From NCBI GenBank assembly GCA_946811185.2, contig OX328109.1:2790001-2854000 (forward strand): a stretch of DNA of 64,000 nt, written 5' to 3'. The translations under genes and the position numbers were made by a program. Below the pieces are notes generated by a model. It was not told the origin of the DNA. It made no database searches and was given only the letters and a program-made list of their open reading frames with translations. The stretch is from Hippopus hippopus (taxonomy: Eukaryota > Mollusca > Bivalvia > Cardiida > Cardiidae). Shown here one piece after another: positions 39,803 through 50,300 of this stretch (positions are counted from its first letter, which is position 1; every line of letters begins with the position of its first letter).

Positions 39803-39991
39803 CTCGACATTGTTTCCGGTATAACAAACATGGTGGCGTAAGTGATTCTTCTCAGCAAAATACCGTTCAAACATATAAGATCTGCACAAAATTTGGCACA
39901 GTCTTCACAAAGTATAGAACAGGACGCCAAGTATGACATTAAGTTGGATTTCTGCTGATGGACTATTGTTTGATTAAGTAAAGATGGCAAA

Positions 39992-40612
39992 ATGGCTTAC
40001 CTTTCAGTTCCAACACGACGAGGCTCGATGTTTCAAAATGAAACCTCGGCGCATAGGCTTCGGCTACAGAAACTCGCAGAAAAGACAGAAGAATACAAAA
40101 GCAGGCATACACGTCAAAGCGCTGTCGATGATCAAGAACACGTGACAATTAATGTTGGGGGAGAAATTTTCATAACTAGAAGAAGCACTTTAAGGAACGT
40201 ACCATCAACTTTACTGGCACGTTTAGCCGAGCACGATGAACATTTTCCTGACGATACGCAACAGTATTTTTTCGACAGAAACCCATTCTTATTCCAATAC
40301 ATTCTGGATTACTATCGCACGGGCAGCATGCATTTACCTAGACATATTTGTAGTGCGTCTATTAAAGACGAACTGAAGTTTTGGGGACTGGGAGATGGGT
40401 GTATTTCGGAATGTTGTAGAAAATATTACTTTGACGAGTTGGACGAGTATACGACTTACGAGTTGATTAAGGCGGAATTCTACAACTTGCCAACGTATTC
40501 GCCTGAAGAAAACAGTGTTGATTCGCCGAGAAAAAAAGAATCCCGATTTCAAAAGTTCAGACGTAAAGCATGGGTGTTTATAGATAACCACGAGTCTTCA
40601 TTAATGGCAAAG
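39992..40612 (+). CDS. Kv channel 1, exon 1 (T1 domain)
   Basis: 207 codons starting MAYLSVPTRRGSMF. The INVGG, FFDRNP and FWGLGD signatures of a BTB/T1 tetramerisation domain are present, followed by a basic linker (RKKESRFQKFRRKAWVFI) leading to S1. A second ATG 7 bp upstream is in another frame and terminates early. Confidence 0.93.
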
Positions 40613-43337
40613 GTAAGACATCGATAACAATCAACAGAATGTCAGTATTAAAGAATAGAGCGACATGCTGGAGGTTTAATGCATCTGATCTGTGCAGTCT
40701 GATCTTGATCTACGCCGCCCGCTAAAGCCATTTTAGTCGTCATTTACCTTGAAAGAATTAAATCTTATCCCGCCGGCGTGACCATAGATCTATGTATTTT
40801 GCACAGAATGTAAAACAAGATCAGCCTGCACAAGCGTGCATATTGGTCATATAAACCCCGCTTAATGTCAATAGATATTACAAAACCTATTTTTCTTATC
40901 GCCCACAATTTAATTGGGCAAGATAACGGTTAAATTGTGATAGAAATGGAACTGAACTTATTTTATATATTCTTAAAATGAGAAATTTTCAATTGAATAT
41001 GAGCCATGCTCTGGTAAAAGGGGGCTTAATGCATCTCCGTAATCCATAACACCAAGCAAGCCATCATATAATTATGGATCCATAAAATCCACTTTTTTTT
41101 CAAAAACCGACTTTACTATGAGGCAGACTAGTCCTTGGACATACAGAAAATTGACCAATAGCGAAAAGTTTCGGCCCAGGTCAGCCTGCGCGGATTGCGC
41201 AGGCTGACCTGGGTCGATACTTTTCGCAGATGCATTAAGCCCCCTTTTCACAGAGCATTGCTCATATTATATATTTTTCAAAATAAGATGCTAATTAATC
41301 CAAAGAAGTACTTGCTGCTAAAATTGGTGTGCCTTAAAGTAAAATGTAGAGTTCCTCTTAAAAAGAACATAAGCGGTAGCAAATCTTATATTGTTGTTAA
41401 AGATATGTCCTCAAATAGGCAAGCCCGGCCGGGTGGCTCAGTGGTTAGCGTATCTGACACGTGACCTGGAGGTTGTGGGTTCGATACCCGGTTGCGGCGA
41501 ACTTTCTTTCCGGCGATTTTTGCTTCTCACCTCTGATGAATGTGAGAAAAGTAGTCAGTGGCTTTGGAAAGAAAGTTGTGTCAGTACTGGTGTGAGAAAG
41601 GAAACACATGGGTGCGTCACTGACCGCCATGATATGACCTAGGATGTTAAAATGGCGTTAAACTCCAATACAAACCAAACCAAACCTCAAATAGGCCCGC
41701 AGAACAAACATGTCCACGTTTTTTACCAATCACAAATTACTATTTATTTATTCGTGTATATCAATACCAAGAAGTAGGTCAAAAGTCAGCCTAGTCGGCT
41801 ACGCCAAACAACTGTGTGACGCTGCCAATCATTCAAGTTTATGGTTTAGCCATTCAGAAATTGTATTACTTTTTAAATCTAGAAAAGGCTAAGACAGCCA
41901 TTTAGAATGCTTTCATCAAAAGAGAAGGAGGAGTTTACAAATGAGCTATGCTCTACCAAAAGAGGGTTTAATGCATCTGGCTGATGCATTATACTAAGCA
42001 AGTCGTCACATAATTATGGATCCATTCTATCCGTTTTTTTCTCGCAAACGGCTGAATCATCTGGTACAACGGTTCTTGGACATGTAGAAAATTTACCGCA
42101 AGGAAAACGTTTCGACTAGGTCCGTCTGCACAGGCTGACCTGGGTCGATACTTTTTGCAGTTGCATTAAACCCTCTTCTTAAAGAGCAGGGCTCTTTTTC
42201 CATTGAACTATTTTCTTATTGTTTCAGATATTTGCAGTGTTCTACTACGGCCTTGTTGTAATCAGCATTTTCAGTCTGTTCTTTTCGACGCTGACCTCCA
42301 TTCGGGTACCTCTGAAGGGGCACCTGCTTGTGAGATCCCACGTCCAGCCACCGGTGATGAACATTACGCACAACGTAACAGAAACATTGAAATTGCTACT
42401 CAGCACAGACCCGCCGGACTTACTAGTAGTTTTAGACCTTATATGTCTGGTTTTCTTCACGACTGAGTTTCTATTTCGGCTCATTGTCTGCCCGTCCATT
42501 ATAGGACGGTTCCAGAGCTGGTATACCATTGTAGACTTGTTGTACCTCATACCTGCATGGATACGATTCATTATTGACATTGCAGCTCCTTTCTTCTGGC
42601 AAACGGATCAGAACACAATTATGATTTCTGTGTTCCTTGATGCGTTAATGGTGCTGAGAGTGTTGCGGATTTTCCGGCTTTCCCGCCATTACCGGGGTTT
42701 GCGGGTCCTCCTTTTGGCTATCAAAGCGAGTGTGGGAGAACTAATGCTATTGGTTGTGTTTGTTTTGTTTTCTCTGACGATGTACGCATGCGTATCGTAC
42801 TGTGCCGAACAAATATCCGGCAAAGATACGTTCAGCAGTATTTTTATCGCTCTTTGGTGGGCGCTTATCACGATGACTACGGTTGGATACGGTGATTACT
42901 ATCCTTCGTCGACATTTGGCTACATTGTGGCGTCTTTCTGCGCCATCAGTGGACTGCTGATCATTGGTATGGTCGTGCCGATTATCGCGGGAAACTTCCA
43001 CCATTATTACGGTTTTCGGTACGCCGGCTGCAATGACGTCGAGCTTTGGAAACCGGAATTTATTCCCCCGGAAAACGAGAACCCCTTTCCTAGTTCAAGT
43101 ACTTTTGACACATACAAAAAGAAAATGAAACGACTCCCTTCTCATAAATCTTTGAGCAGGCCGCCTAAAAGGTCGACGACTATTAGTCCCAAAGAAGGAA
43201 GTTCAACAGTATTTGATGACGACAGCGCCACCTCGGTAACCAATGACAACAGAAACTGTATACCTGTTGAAATCGAAATAGCATCACCCCGTGCCTCGAA
43301 AATACATTTGCCATCAAAAACTGATAATTTTATTTAA
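39992..43337 (+). CDS. Shaw/Kv3-like voltage-gated potassium channel, two exons
   Basis: Exons 39992-40612 and 42228-43337 give 576 aa, with a phase-0 junction (donor GTAAGA, acceptor GTTTCAG). The protein forms tetrameric plasma-membrane K+ channels. The T1 domain is at about 51-150 and has the HX5CX20CC zinc site of non-Shaker Kv channels (H114, C120, C141, C142). S1 is at 209-229, two N-glycosylation sequons at 252 and 256, S2 271-291, S3 305-325, S4 341-363, S5 376-398, filter TTVGYGD 424-430 and S6 437-462. S4 has Arg only at the R3-R6 positions. The PVP hinge reads VVP (456-458). The Ser/Thr/Pro-rich C-tail is about 110 aa. It is convergent with a paralogue on the minus strand. Confidence 0.93.
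40998..41272. mobile_element. Family B MITE in Kv channel 1 intron (reference copy)
   Basis: Terminal repeats TATGAGCCATGCTCTGG and CAGAGCATTGCTCATA. The internal palindrome at 41178-41211 is intact. Other marks are GGATCCATAAAATCC and GACTAGTCCTTGGACATACA. This copy best defines the family: about 275 bp, no ORF. Confidence 0.75.
41420..41690 (+). mobile_element. SINE type 2, full-length copy
   Basis: tRNA-like head GGCCGGGTGGCTCAGTGGTT (A box) and GGTTCGATACC (B box). The body has CACCTCTGATGAATGTGAGA and the tail ends TTAAAATGGCGTTAAACTCC then CAAACCAAACC. Confidence 0.8.
41941..42195. mobile_element. Family B MITE ending 33 bp before Kv channel 1 exon 2
   Basis: ATGAGCTATGCTCTACCAAA to AAAGAGCAGGGCTC. 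The acceptor tract of exon 2 begins immediately after. Confidence 0.7.
42228..43337 (+). CDS. Kv channel 1, exon 2 (S1-S6 and C-tail)
   Basis: 369 codons and TAA. It holds all six transmembrane segments and the pore, so the gene follows the Shaw/Kv3 plan of one membrane-domain exon. The C-terminal tail has Ser/Arg clusters (LSRPPKRSTTISPKEGSS) that could be phosphorylated. Confidence 0.94.
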   Translation: MFAVFYYGLVVISIFSLFFSTLTSIRVPLKGHLLVRSHVQPPVMNITHNVTETLKLLLSTDPPDLLVVLDLICLVFFTTEFLFRLIVCPSIIGRFQSWYTIVDLLYLIPAWIRFIIDIAAPFFWQTDQNTIMISVFLDALMVLRVLRIFRLSRHYRGLRVLLLAIKASVGELMLLVVFVLFSLTMYACVSYCAEQISGKDTFSSIFIALWWALITMTTVGYGDYYPSSTFGYIVASFCAISGLLIIGMVVPIIAGNFHHYYGFRYAGCNDVELWKPEFIPPENENPFPSSSTFDTYKKKMKRLPSHKSLSRPPKRSTTISPKEGSSTVFDDDSATSVTNDNRNCIPVEIEIASPRASKIHLPSKTDNFI

Positions 43338-43654
43338 CTTTTTACCGAAAAAACCTGATTTCTAAGAGTTGTACGAAAGTAGGTAATAAAAAACGTTGTG
43401 GAAAAAGGAGAAAATGCTGGTAATTGTATCCCACAGGGTTTTCAACCTTTTCAAGACCAATCTAATCATTCGAGCCATATTCAATTTGTCATTTCTAAAT
43501 GCCTTCAATTTGGACACGTCTTGAAATTTTGTAGGTTGGTAAAGTTTAAAAAAAGGTTCGCTTTTACTCGTATAATACCGATTACAATATTGAAAGTTTT
43601 GTTCTTTTGAAACTTTACTTTAAACTTTTTCCGAAGAAACTAAAGAATTTCGTA

Positions 43655-43870
43655 AACTTTTTGGTCGTGCTCTGTGAAAATGGGGTTTAGTGTACATGCA
43701 AAAAAGTATCCATCCATGTCAGTGCAGGCTGACATTCCAAAGGACCAACCTACCCTATGATTCATTCGGCTGTGAGACAAAATAGCTTTTAGGGATCCAC
43801 AATTATTTGATGACTTGCCTGGTACACTGAAGATGCATTAAACCCCTTTTTAACAGAGTGTGGCTCATTT
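43655..43870. mobile_element. Family B MITE, degraded
   Basis: GGTCGTGCTCTGTGAAAATG to TAACAGAGTGTGGCTCA with internal deletions. Confidence 0.55.
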
Positions 43871-44250
43871 TCGAAATACTTTGCACCCGATGTTCGAGTT
43901 GCTGACAGTATCAGTAAGAGCAGGGGTGGTAATGAAGGAACGTTGTTATTTAAGTGTAATGATGATGTAAAATAGTCCCCATATTTAGATCTACATGTAT
44001 AACACATTCCACTGTCAAAGTTCAATTGGTCTATCACGGAACATCGAAATTTTCCTCAGTAGATCATATTTAGTTTGGGCTGTCTCAAATTTGCGGTCTG
44101 CCAAAGAGTTAATTGTAGAGATAGAAGTTTTATTTGAAATAATAAACGTAAAAATCAAACTATAGATTTTACAATGTTTTATTGGATCGTGGTCATGATA
44201 AATGTTGAACATACTGTATCGTAACATCTTAATCTCATATAAAACTATGA

Positions 44251-44278
44251 GCTCTCTCTCTCTCTCTCTCTCTGTCTC

Positions 44279-44310
<32 letters not shown>
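44251..44310 (+). repeat. CT and GTCT microsatellite
   Basis: CTCTCTCTCTCTCTCTCTCT followed by GTCTGTCTGTCT repeats. Confidence 0.9.
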
Positions 44311-44341
44311 ATAACATCTTTTGTTCATAGTTTCACATATT

Positions 44342-44550
44342 TTAACCCTTTACCAAACAATCTCAAGTTTAACGACCATGGGAAAGAAGCTCCATGAAAA
44401 GATTTTGGGGAAAAGGAGTAAATGCTGGTAATCAGCATTTCCCCCTTTTCCCACAGTGGTTTTTACCTGTTAAAGACAAATCCCACCATTTGAAGCCAAA
44501 CTTCATTTGTCGTCTGCAAATACTTTCAGTTTAGACAGGCTTAATTCTTT
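44342..44550. mobile_element. Family A MITE, full copy
   Basis: TTAACCCTTTACCAAACAATC at the left, core AATGCTGGTAATCAGCATTT. The right end runs into another copy at 44545. Confidence 0.65.
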
Positions 44551-45179
44551 ACCACACAATCCGACTTTTAACGACCATTGAGAACGAAAGCTTTTTGAAA
44601 ACACTGTGGGGAAAAACAGGAAATATTGGAATTCAGCATTAAATTTCGGCCAATCTCAAATTTTGTCGTTTGGTTAAGTGTTAAACTTTTGTCAACCGGC
44701 AAATACTAGTAGTTGTACATGTATAAAACTACCAATCGTATCTATGAGCCGGGTATTTCTGTCACATCTTGTCTCGACAACTCATTTTTTGTTACCACAT
44801 CGCTAAAAAATTCATATTTTTTATTTGAAAGTGTTTTCAGACGACAAAAATATTCTTGAAACGGCTAGCATACTGGCAAAAGGAGCAAATGCTATTAACT
44901 GACGAAGCATACAATGCAAACGACATCATCTTGCCCAAGTATTAGACAGAACTACAAGCTTCTTTAATATTCCCAGGCATCCTGTTGCTTTCGCAGATTT
45001 TTATCATATGAACTTGTGATACAAGAAAAATAAGGAAATGCGTCTTTAAGTCGAATACACAGGTAATACAAATGCGTCTTGTAGCCGAGTATAAAAGTAA
45101 TGACTTAATTTGCATACCAGTACCAGCCCGATCGCAATATTTTGATGCTTTTGTACAGGCTTAAGTAATAACTACCTCC

Positions 45180-45408
45180 TTAACTCTTTAACACACGGGA
45201 AAGTTCTGGACTTCTCCAAATTGAAAGCAGTTTGCACATGGCTTTAATATGGCTGAATTGATAGATTTTAACCTGAACAATACAGAAAAAACTGTGAAAA
45301 AAGGAGAAAAACTGGTCACCAGCATTTTTATCTTTTCCCACAATGTTTTCGAAAGCCTTTATCCTGAAAGTCATTAAAACTAGTGATTGTCTTGTAAAGA
45401 GTTAATCA
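45180..45408. mobile_element. Family A MITE, full copy
   Basis: TTAACTCTTTAACACACGGG to GTCTTGTAAAGAGTTAA; core shortened (AAACTGGTCACCAGCATTT). Confidence 0.65.
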
Positions 45409-46193
45409 GGCAAATCAGCAGAATTTGTGCGAAAACAGCTGTGCAAAAATACCTTATACCTAAAAGCTCTGTCTCAAAAGCTACTTGGCTTTACACATTT
45501 AGACTACATTTTCGTTTCTTTTCAATATGAAAAATTAAAATACATGTATTTAATTCATAAGGCACGCGGGAACTTTTTTCAATGTACAGTAAAATATCGA
45601 CTGTTCAGATACTAGACCATGAAGTGCTACCTACAGGCCCACTGGAGACAAATTTGATACATACCATTTAAAAGTATGGATAGTCTGACCATGTTTTAAA
45701 GTGGAATCTGTCAAAGTTTCAGCTGCTGTCAGAAAAATGTATTGTAAAACTATAACGAAAGTTACCAACTTATGTTTTAGTTCTACAATACATTTTTTGC
45801 TAGCCACTGGAACTTTGATAGATTCCACTGTAATACATTGTCAGACTCTTAATAATTGTATGCGTTAAATATTTGTCCATTCCAGTCCTCGAATTTTTTA
45901 TGTTTGGCCGCTAGTATGCCTTCAACTTTTTTCTCAGAGCCGTTCCAGCTAATGCTTCGCATTAACTCATAACATCTCGAAACAAATTTTCTGCATACGA
46001 CTTTAAAAGATCCTTTTAAAATAAGAATCATTAAATGAAATAACGTTTAAATAAATGGACTGATGTGGAGCATTTGTGGCAGAAAGAGAACTTGGTCGTT
46101 CTGAGTAACTTCTCCTTTTAACACAAAAGACTCACACATGATAACACTATATAAATAAACTTTTATATAAATTTAAAGTTCATAACAGTTATT

Positions 46194-47378
46194 TCAACCA
46201 TCATTCACTGTAACAACAACTTCATTTGAGCAACGATTGGTGTCACTTATAGCTTTAGTCTTATCACCGCACTCAACCGGTGAATGATCTAATTTCTCCT
46301 CGTTCAGTTTATCACATTTCCTGTTTGACTTTAAGGAATTATTACGCGAACGTCTCAGCGAAGTGTTACTGGATATTTGACTGTTTGTCCCTCCTTTTAA
46401 GACAGTCTGTGTTTTCTGATCCTCGCTGGTCTCTGTGTATGTAGTATGGTATGAGCAAGTTTCTGTTTCATCACTGAGCTCGTGAATTTTACTTCCACTG
46501 AAGTCCTTGTCGGAGATTCCATACTGAACGTGTGTATAGTACAAAACAAAGTTACTTACAATTATGGGCACAGTAAATGCAATCATCAACAAACCGGAAA
46601 TAGCACACAGCGATCCTATGATATACCCATATGCCGTTACAGGCACCATGTCGCCATAACCTACGGTTGTCATGGTGACGACGGCCCACCAGAACCCAAC
46701 AGGAATGTTGTTGAATGTTTTACCTCCCTCTATAAAATGTAACAGTGAGGCAAACATAACCATACCAATCAACAGAAAGACAAACATCAGCATAAGTTCG
46801 TTAAAACTCGCTTTTAGTGTGTATAGCAAAATCCACAACCCTGGAACGTGACGAATCAAACGGAATATTCGACATAAACGTAACATTCTTAGTATAAAAA
46901 TAAAATCTACAAACGGCAAACCGTGTCCCATTGACGGCCTCATTGATAATATAATAAACTCCACGTAGTCCGGAACTATGGCAACAAAATCTATGATATT
47001 TTGAAGGGACGTGCAGAATCGCAGTTTCTTTGGACAGAACACAAGGCGGGTGAGGAATTCCAAGCTAAAAAAGAACACACACATCAAATCAATAATAAGC
47101 AATGCTGGATGTTGAACTGTTGGTTCTAGATCTATACCTTCACTATGGCTTATATTTGTCTCTGTCCCTGTCTTATTAAAACTGACTGTTCTGTTTAAAT
47201 CGTTACTGCTGTCGCCATTTTTGGAAATCAGGGTTTGGCTGTCTTCTAGTGTAAAGATTTTGTACAGTGTACGAAAGTCGTGAACTTGGGATGGTGGGAG
47301 CTGGAAGAATGGGTGTGTCTCGGCGCAAAATGAGAAAATGGACAAGGCGACAAATATCACGGAAATATAGGCGTACAC
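46194..47378 (-). CDS. Kv channel 2, exon 3 (S1-S6 and C-tail)
   Basis: 394 codons starting VYAYISVIFVALSIFSFCAE, with all transmembrane segments and the pore. The C-tail of about 100 residues contains a basic Ser/Arg patch (LRRSRNNSLKSNRK). The stop is TGA at 46194-46196. The acceptor is TCATTTCAG. Confidence 0.95.
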   Translation of the reverse strand: MYAYISVIFVALSIFSFCAETHPFFQLPPSQVHDFRTLYKIFTLEDSQTLISKNGDSSNDLNRTVSFNKTGTETNISHSEGIDLEPTVQHPALLIIDLMCVFFFSLEFLTRLVFCPKKLRFCTSLQNIIDFVAIVPDYVEFIILSMRPSMGHGLPFVDFIFILRMLRLCRIFRLIRHVPGLWILLYTLKASFNELMLMFVFLLIGMVMFASLLHFIEGGKTFNNIPVGFWWAVVTMTTVGYGDMVPVTAYGYIIGSLCAISGLLMIAFTVPIIVSNFVLYYTHVQYGISDKDFSGSKIHELSDETETCSYHTTYTETSEDQKTQTVLKGGTNSQISSNTSLRRSRNNSLKSNRKCDKLNEEKLDHSPVECGDKTKAISDTNRCSNEVVVTVNDG

Positions 47379-50300
47379 CTGAAATGATAGAACATGATGA
47401 AATCAGAATAGAATACCATCAATTAATACAGCAATACAATTGCATCATATGCGGGTGCCAACGCTCGACAGCGGGTGCTTTTTTTGTAAAAAATTTAAGA
47501 CGACGAAAGGGCGTAACTTGATCGAAAATGTGTTGAGAATTACCTGCCCTTCTGCTGTGAGTTTTTCCTTTTTGATACTAAACAGCTCGCCCAGCCCAAG
47601 TGTGAAGTACATATCTTTAGTAATAATACATATATTATTAAATTGCCAGTTTTGGCGCGATGATGACGACAAGGACAGAGCCATGACAATAATTCGACGT
47701 TTTGTTCGAAAACTGTGGAGGTTAAAATTCATCAAATTTAAGTGAATCCAGGAACCTCTTAAAAACCTCGCAGGAAAAGGAGAAGACCCATCTCTTTTCC
47801 CCCTTAAGGTTTTCTACCATGGTAATGATTATTTCCATAATTTGGTCCACATTTATTCGCCGCCTGCACAGGCTTTGATAAGCTACAGTCTTGTCTGTCA
47901 GGACGTTCGAATAAGTCGAAAACGGTGTTTTAAGTCATCAGAGTAACTGGATAAACGAAAACTCTGTTTTCATCTTAATACATGTACAAGTACTATTAAT
48001 AGGATTAATATGAAAATTCGTTAGTTTTTTTTTTTTGTCCTTAAAGATAGATGTACGTATATGGATGCTTTTTTTTCACTCGCAAAAAGGTTAAATGGCT
48101 GTCTCTTCTGCAATGTACTCATAAAAAGAAATCAGTATTGCACTGATAAATCAGACTAACAACGACCCATTTTCCAATAAACATAATAAAGCCCCGTGCC
48201 ATCTTCATTTTATCTTTTCTTTTTTTTCCTCATTTTCTTGACGAGGGTAAAAAATCAAGATTAAGTAAAAAAAAAAACATTCGAAGAAATCGGTAAGCAA
48301 ACTGATAAGGCGCTCTCTTTCTTACGGAGATTCCGTCGTAAAAATAACCCATACCAAAAAGCAGAAGAGGAGGCAGAGAGATGCGCGCGCATATTAGGAA
48401 GAAAACATAGTGTCAAAGATGGTGTTACAAAGCAGTATAGAATCGAGCAATGGAAAAACTTCGGGATAAATATACATTCTGCTTGTATTTTTCTTTTAAT
48501 TTTAAGACATTCCTGCAGTATACAAATTATCTCACACCTTATCCCCGACCATATTTCGGGTCTGCCTGGAAATATGCATAAAGGGGATATTTCCGTAATA
48601 TCATCCTATAAATAAAGCCTCTGTGAAGTAAAGAACGTTCTGTTACCCTTTCTGAAACTATTCAACGGCTTATATTTATATCGTTGCACAATTTTTTCAT
48701 CATTTGAAGAAGACACGGGACCTTTAATAACAGTTGTAAACGTCGAGGACAGTATATACCTTTGCTGACACAGATGAATTCGGGTCTTGTAAAAAGGTCC
48801 AAACGATAGCTCGCAATCGCCGCCAAAAACTTTTGCTGTTCCGGTCTTGTGCGAGATCTGTCTGCGTTGTTGATTGCTTCCGGTCATATTCAAGCTTTTC
48901 AAGAGATTTCGTCTGTGTTTTCCAGGTGTTGTATGGTTGAAAACAACATCTGTGAAAAAATGGAAGTATACATATCATCAAAAACGATGAAAGTAAGTGA
49001 AAGGGAGAAACGGAGCATTGGTGGCCACTGATCCGACTTTCGACTTTTTCAAACAGGATGTCACTTATTTGACTTAAAACTTATGAAACAGGTTGAAACT
49101 TATCAAACGTACGGCCTTTTCGAACACGGTGTCAATGGTCAGAATGACATCTTTAGGAACAGGTTGTCTAGGCCAGACTTATGTCTTGGTCAGACTTACG
49201 ACTTTGGGAACAGGTTGTCTAGGTTTCACTTACGACTTTGAAAACAGGTTGTCTTGGTTACACTTACGACTTTTTGAACAGATTGTCTCGGTCAGACTTA
49301 ACGACTTTGGGAACAAGTTGTCACCAATATAAGACTTAAGACCTTTTCGATAGAACAGGTTGCCATTGATCAGACGTAGAATGACCATATAGAACAGCGT
49401 GTCACCAATCAGATTTTTACGACCTTTTTTAACAGACTGTTACTGGCTAGATTTACAACCCTTTCAAACAGCTTGTCATCGACCAGACTTGTGAACTTTA
49501 CGAACAGAATGTCATTACAATCTTTCGTAACAAATAGTCACCGACCGGACTCATGACTTTTTTATGTAATATTGTCAGCGACCAGATATATATGACTTTT
49601 TCAAACATATGGTCGACGATCAGACTTACCAACTTTTAAACAGATTATCACTCACCAGACGTACGACATTTTCGAAAAGATTCCCATTTATCAGACTTGC
49701 CACCTTTTCGAAAATATTATTATTCATTAGACTATATATGGCTTGCAACACGCGAAAAGGGGCATTCGGACATTTGCGTAAAGTGTCGTCTCGGATCAGC
49801 CTGCGCAGTCCGCGCAGGCTAATCCGAGTCGACACTTTACGACTACATTACATTTTGTGCTACAGTAGACTTGTTCAAAACAGAAAATTACATTAAAACG
49901 GAAAGTGTCGTTTCGGATTAGCCTGCGCGGACTGCGCAGGCTGATCCGAGACGACGCTTTACGCAAATGTCCGAATGCCCCTTTTTGCGTGTTGCAGGCC
50001 AATTATAATGGCCTACATGACTGTTTACTTATCTTACTACGAACCTTTTCCAACAGATTATGACCTATCAGACTTACGACCTTACTCTAAAAGATTGTCT
50101 TTTTTCAGACTTAGGCCCTTTTCCAACAGATTCATATGCTGTAAGACTTTTTCGTAAACGATTATTGAGTCGTGCTTGGCAGCCTAAAGGTTAAACGGTC
50201 CAGATAACTACTTATCAGACGTCGACGCCAAGCATTCCCCTCAGTACTTTGAATTTTTCCTGGCATTAAGTAGTTACTTCCGGTAACAAATTTACAGCAA

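Larger units (their letters stand above)
34728..39991. other. ERAL1-Kv intergenic region, repeats only
   Basis: No coding exon recognised. Contents: family A at 34764, 35093, 35787, 37088 and 38158; SINE type 3 at 34925 and 38425; a tandem duplication at 36060-36660; a family D hairpin; the family G repeat at 37375-37740; a tRNA-like head at 38870-38935; a family B MITE at 38982. The last 400 bp are the Kv channel 1 promoter region. Confidence 0.6.
43338..46193. other. Region between the convergent Kv genes
   Basis: Repeats only: family A at 43340, 44342, 44545 and 45180; a degraded family B at 43655-43870; a CT/GTCT microsatellite. 45620-46190 is unique AT-rich DNA, probably the 3' UTR of the minus-strand channel. 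An AATAAA at 43385-43390 could serve channel 1 and falls in the first MITE. Confidence 0.6.

Noticed and set aside
39586..39936. 116-aa ORF ahead of Kv channel 1
   Set aside because: No recognisable domain, and composition like non-coding CpG-rich DNA; more likely promoter or 5' UTR.
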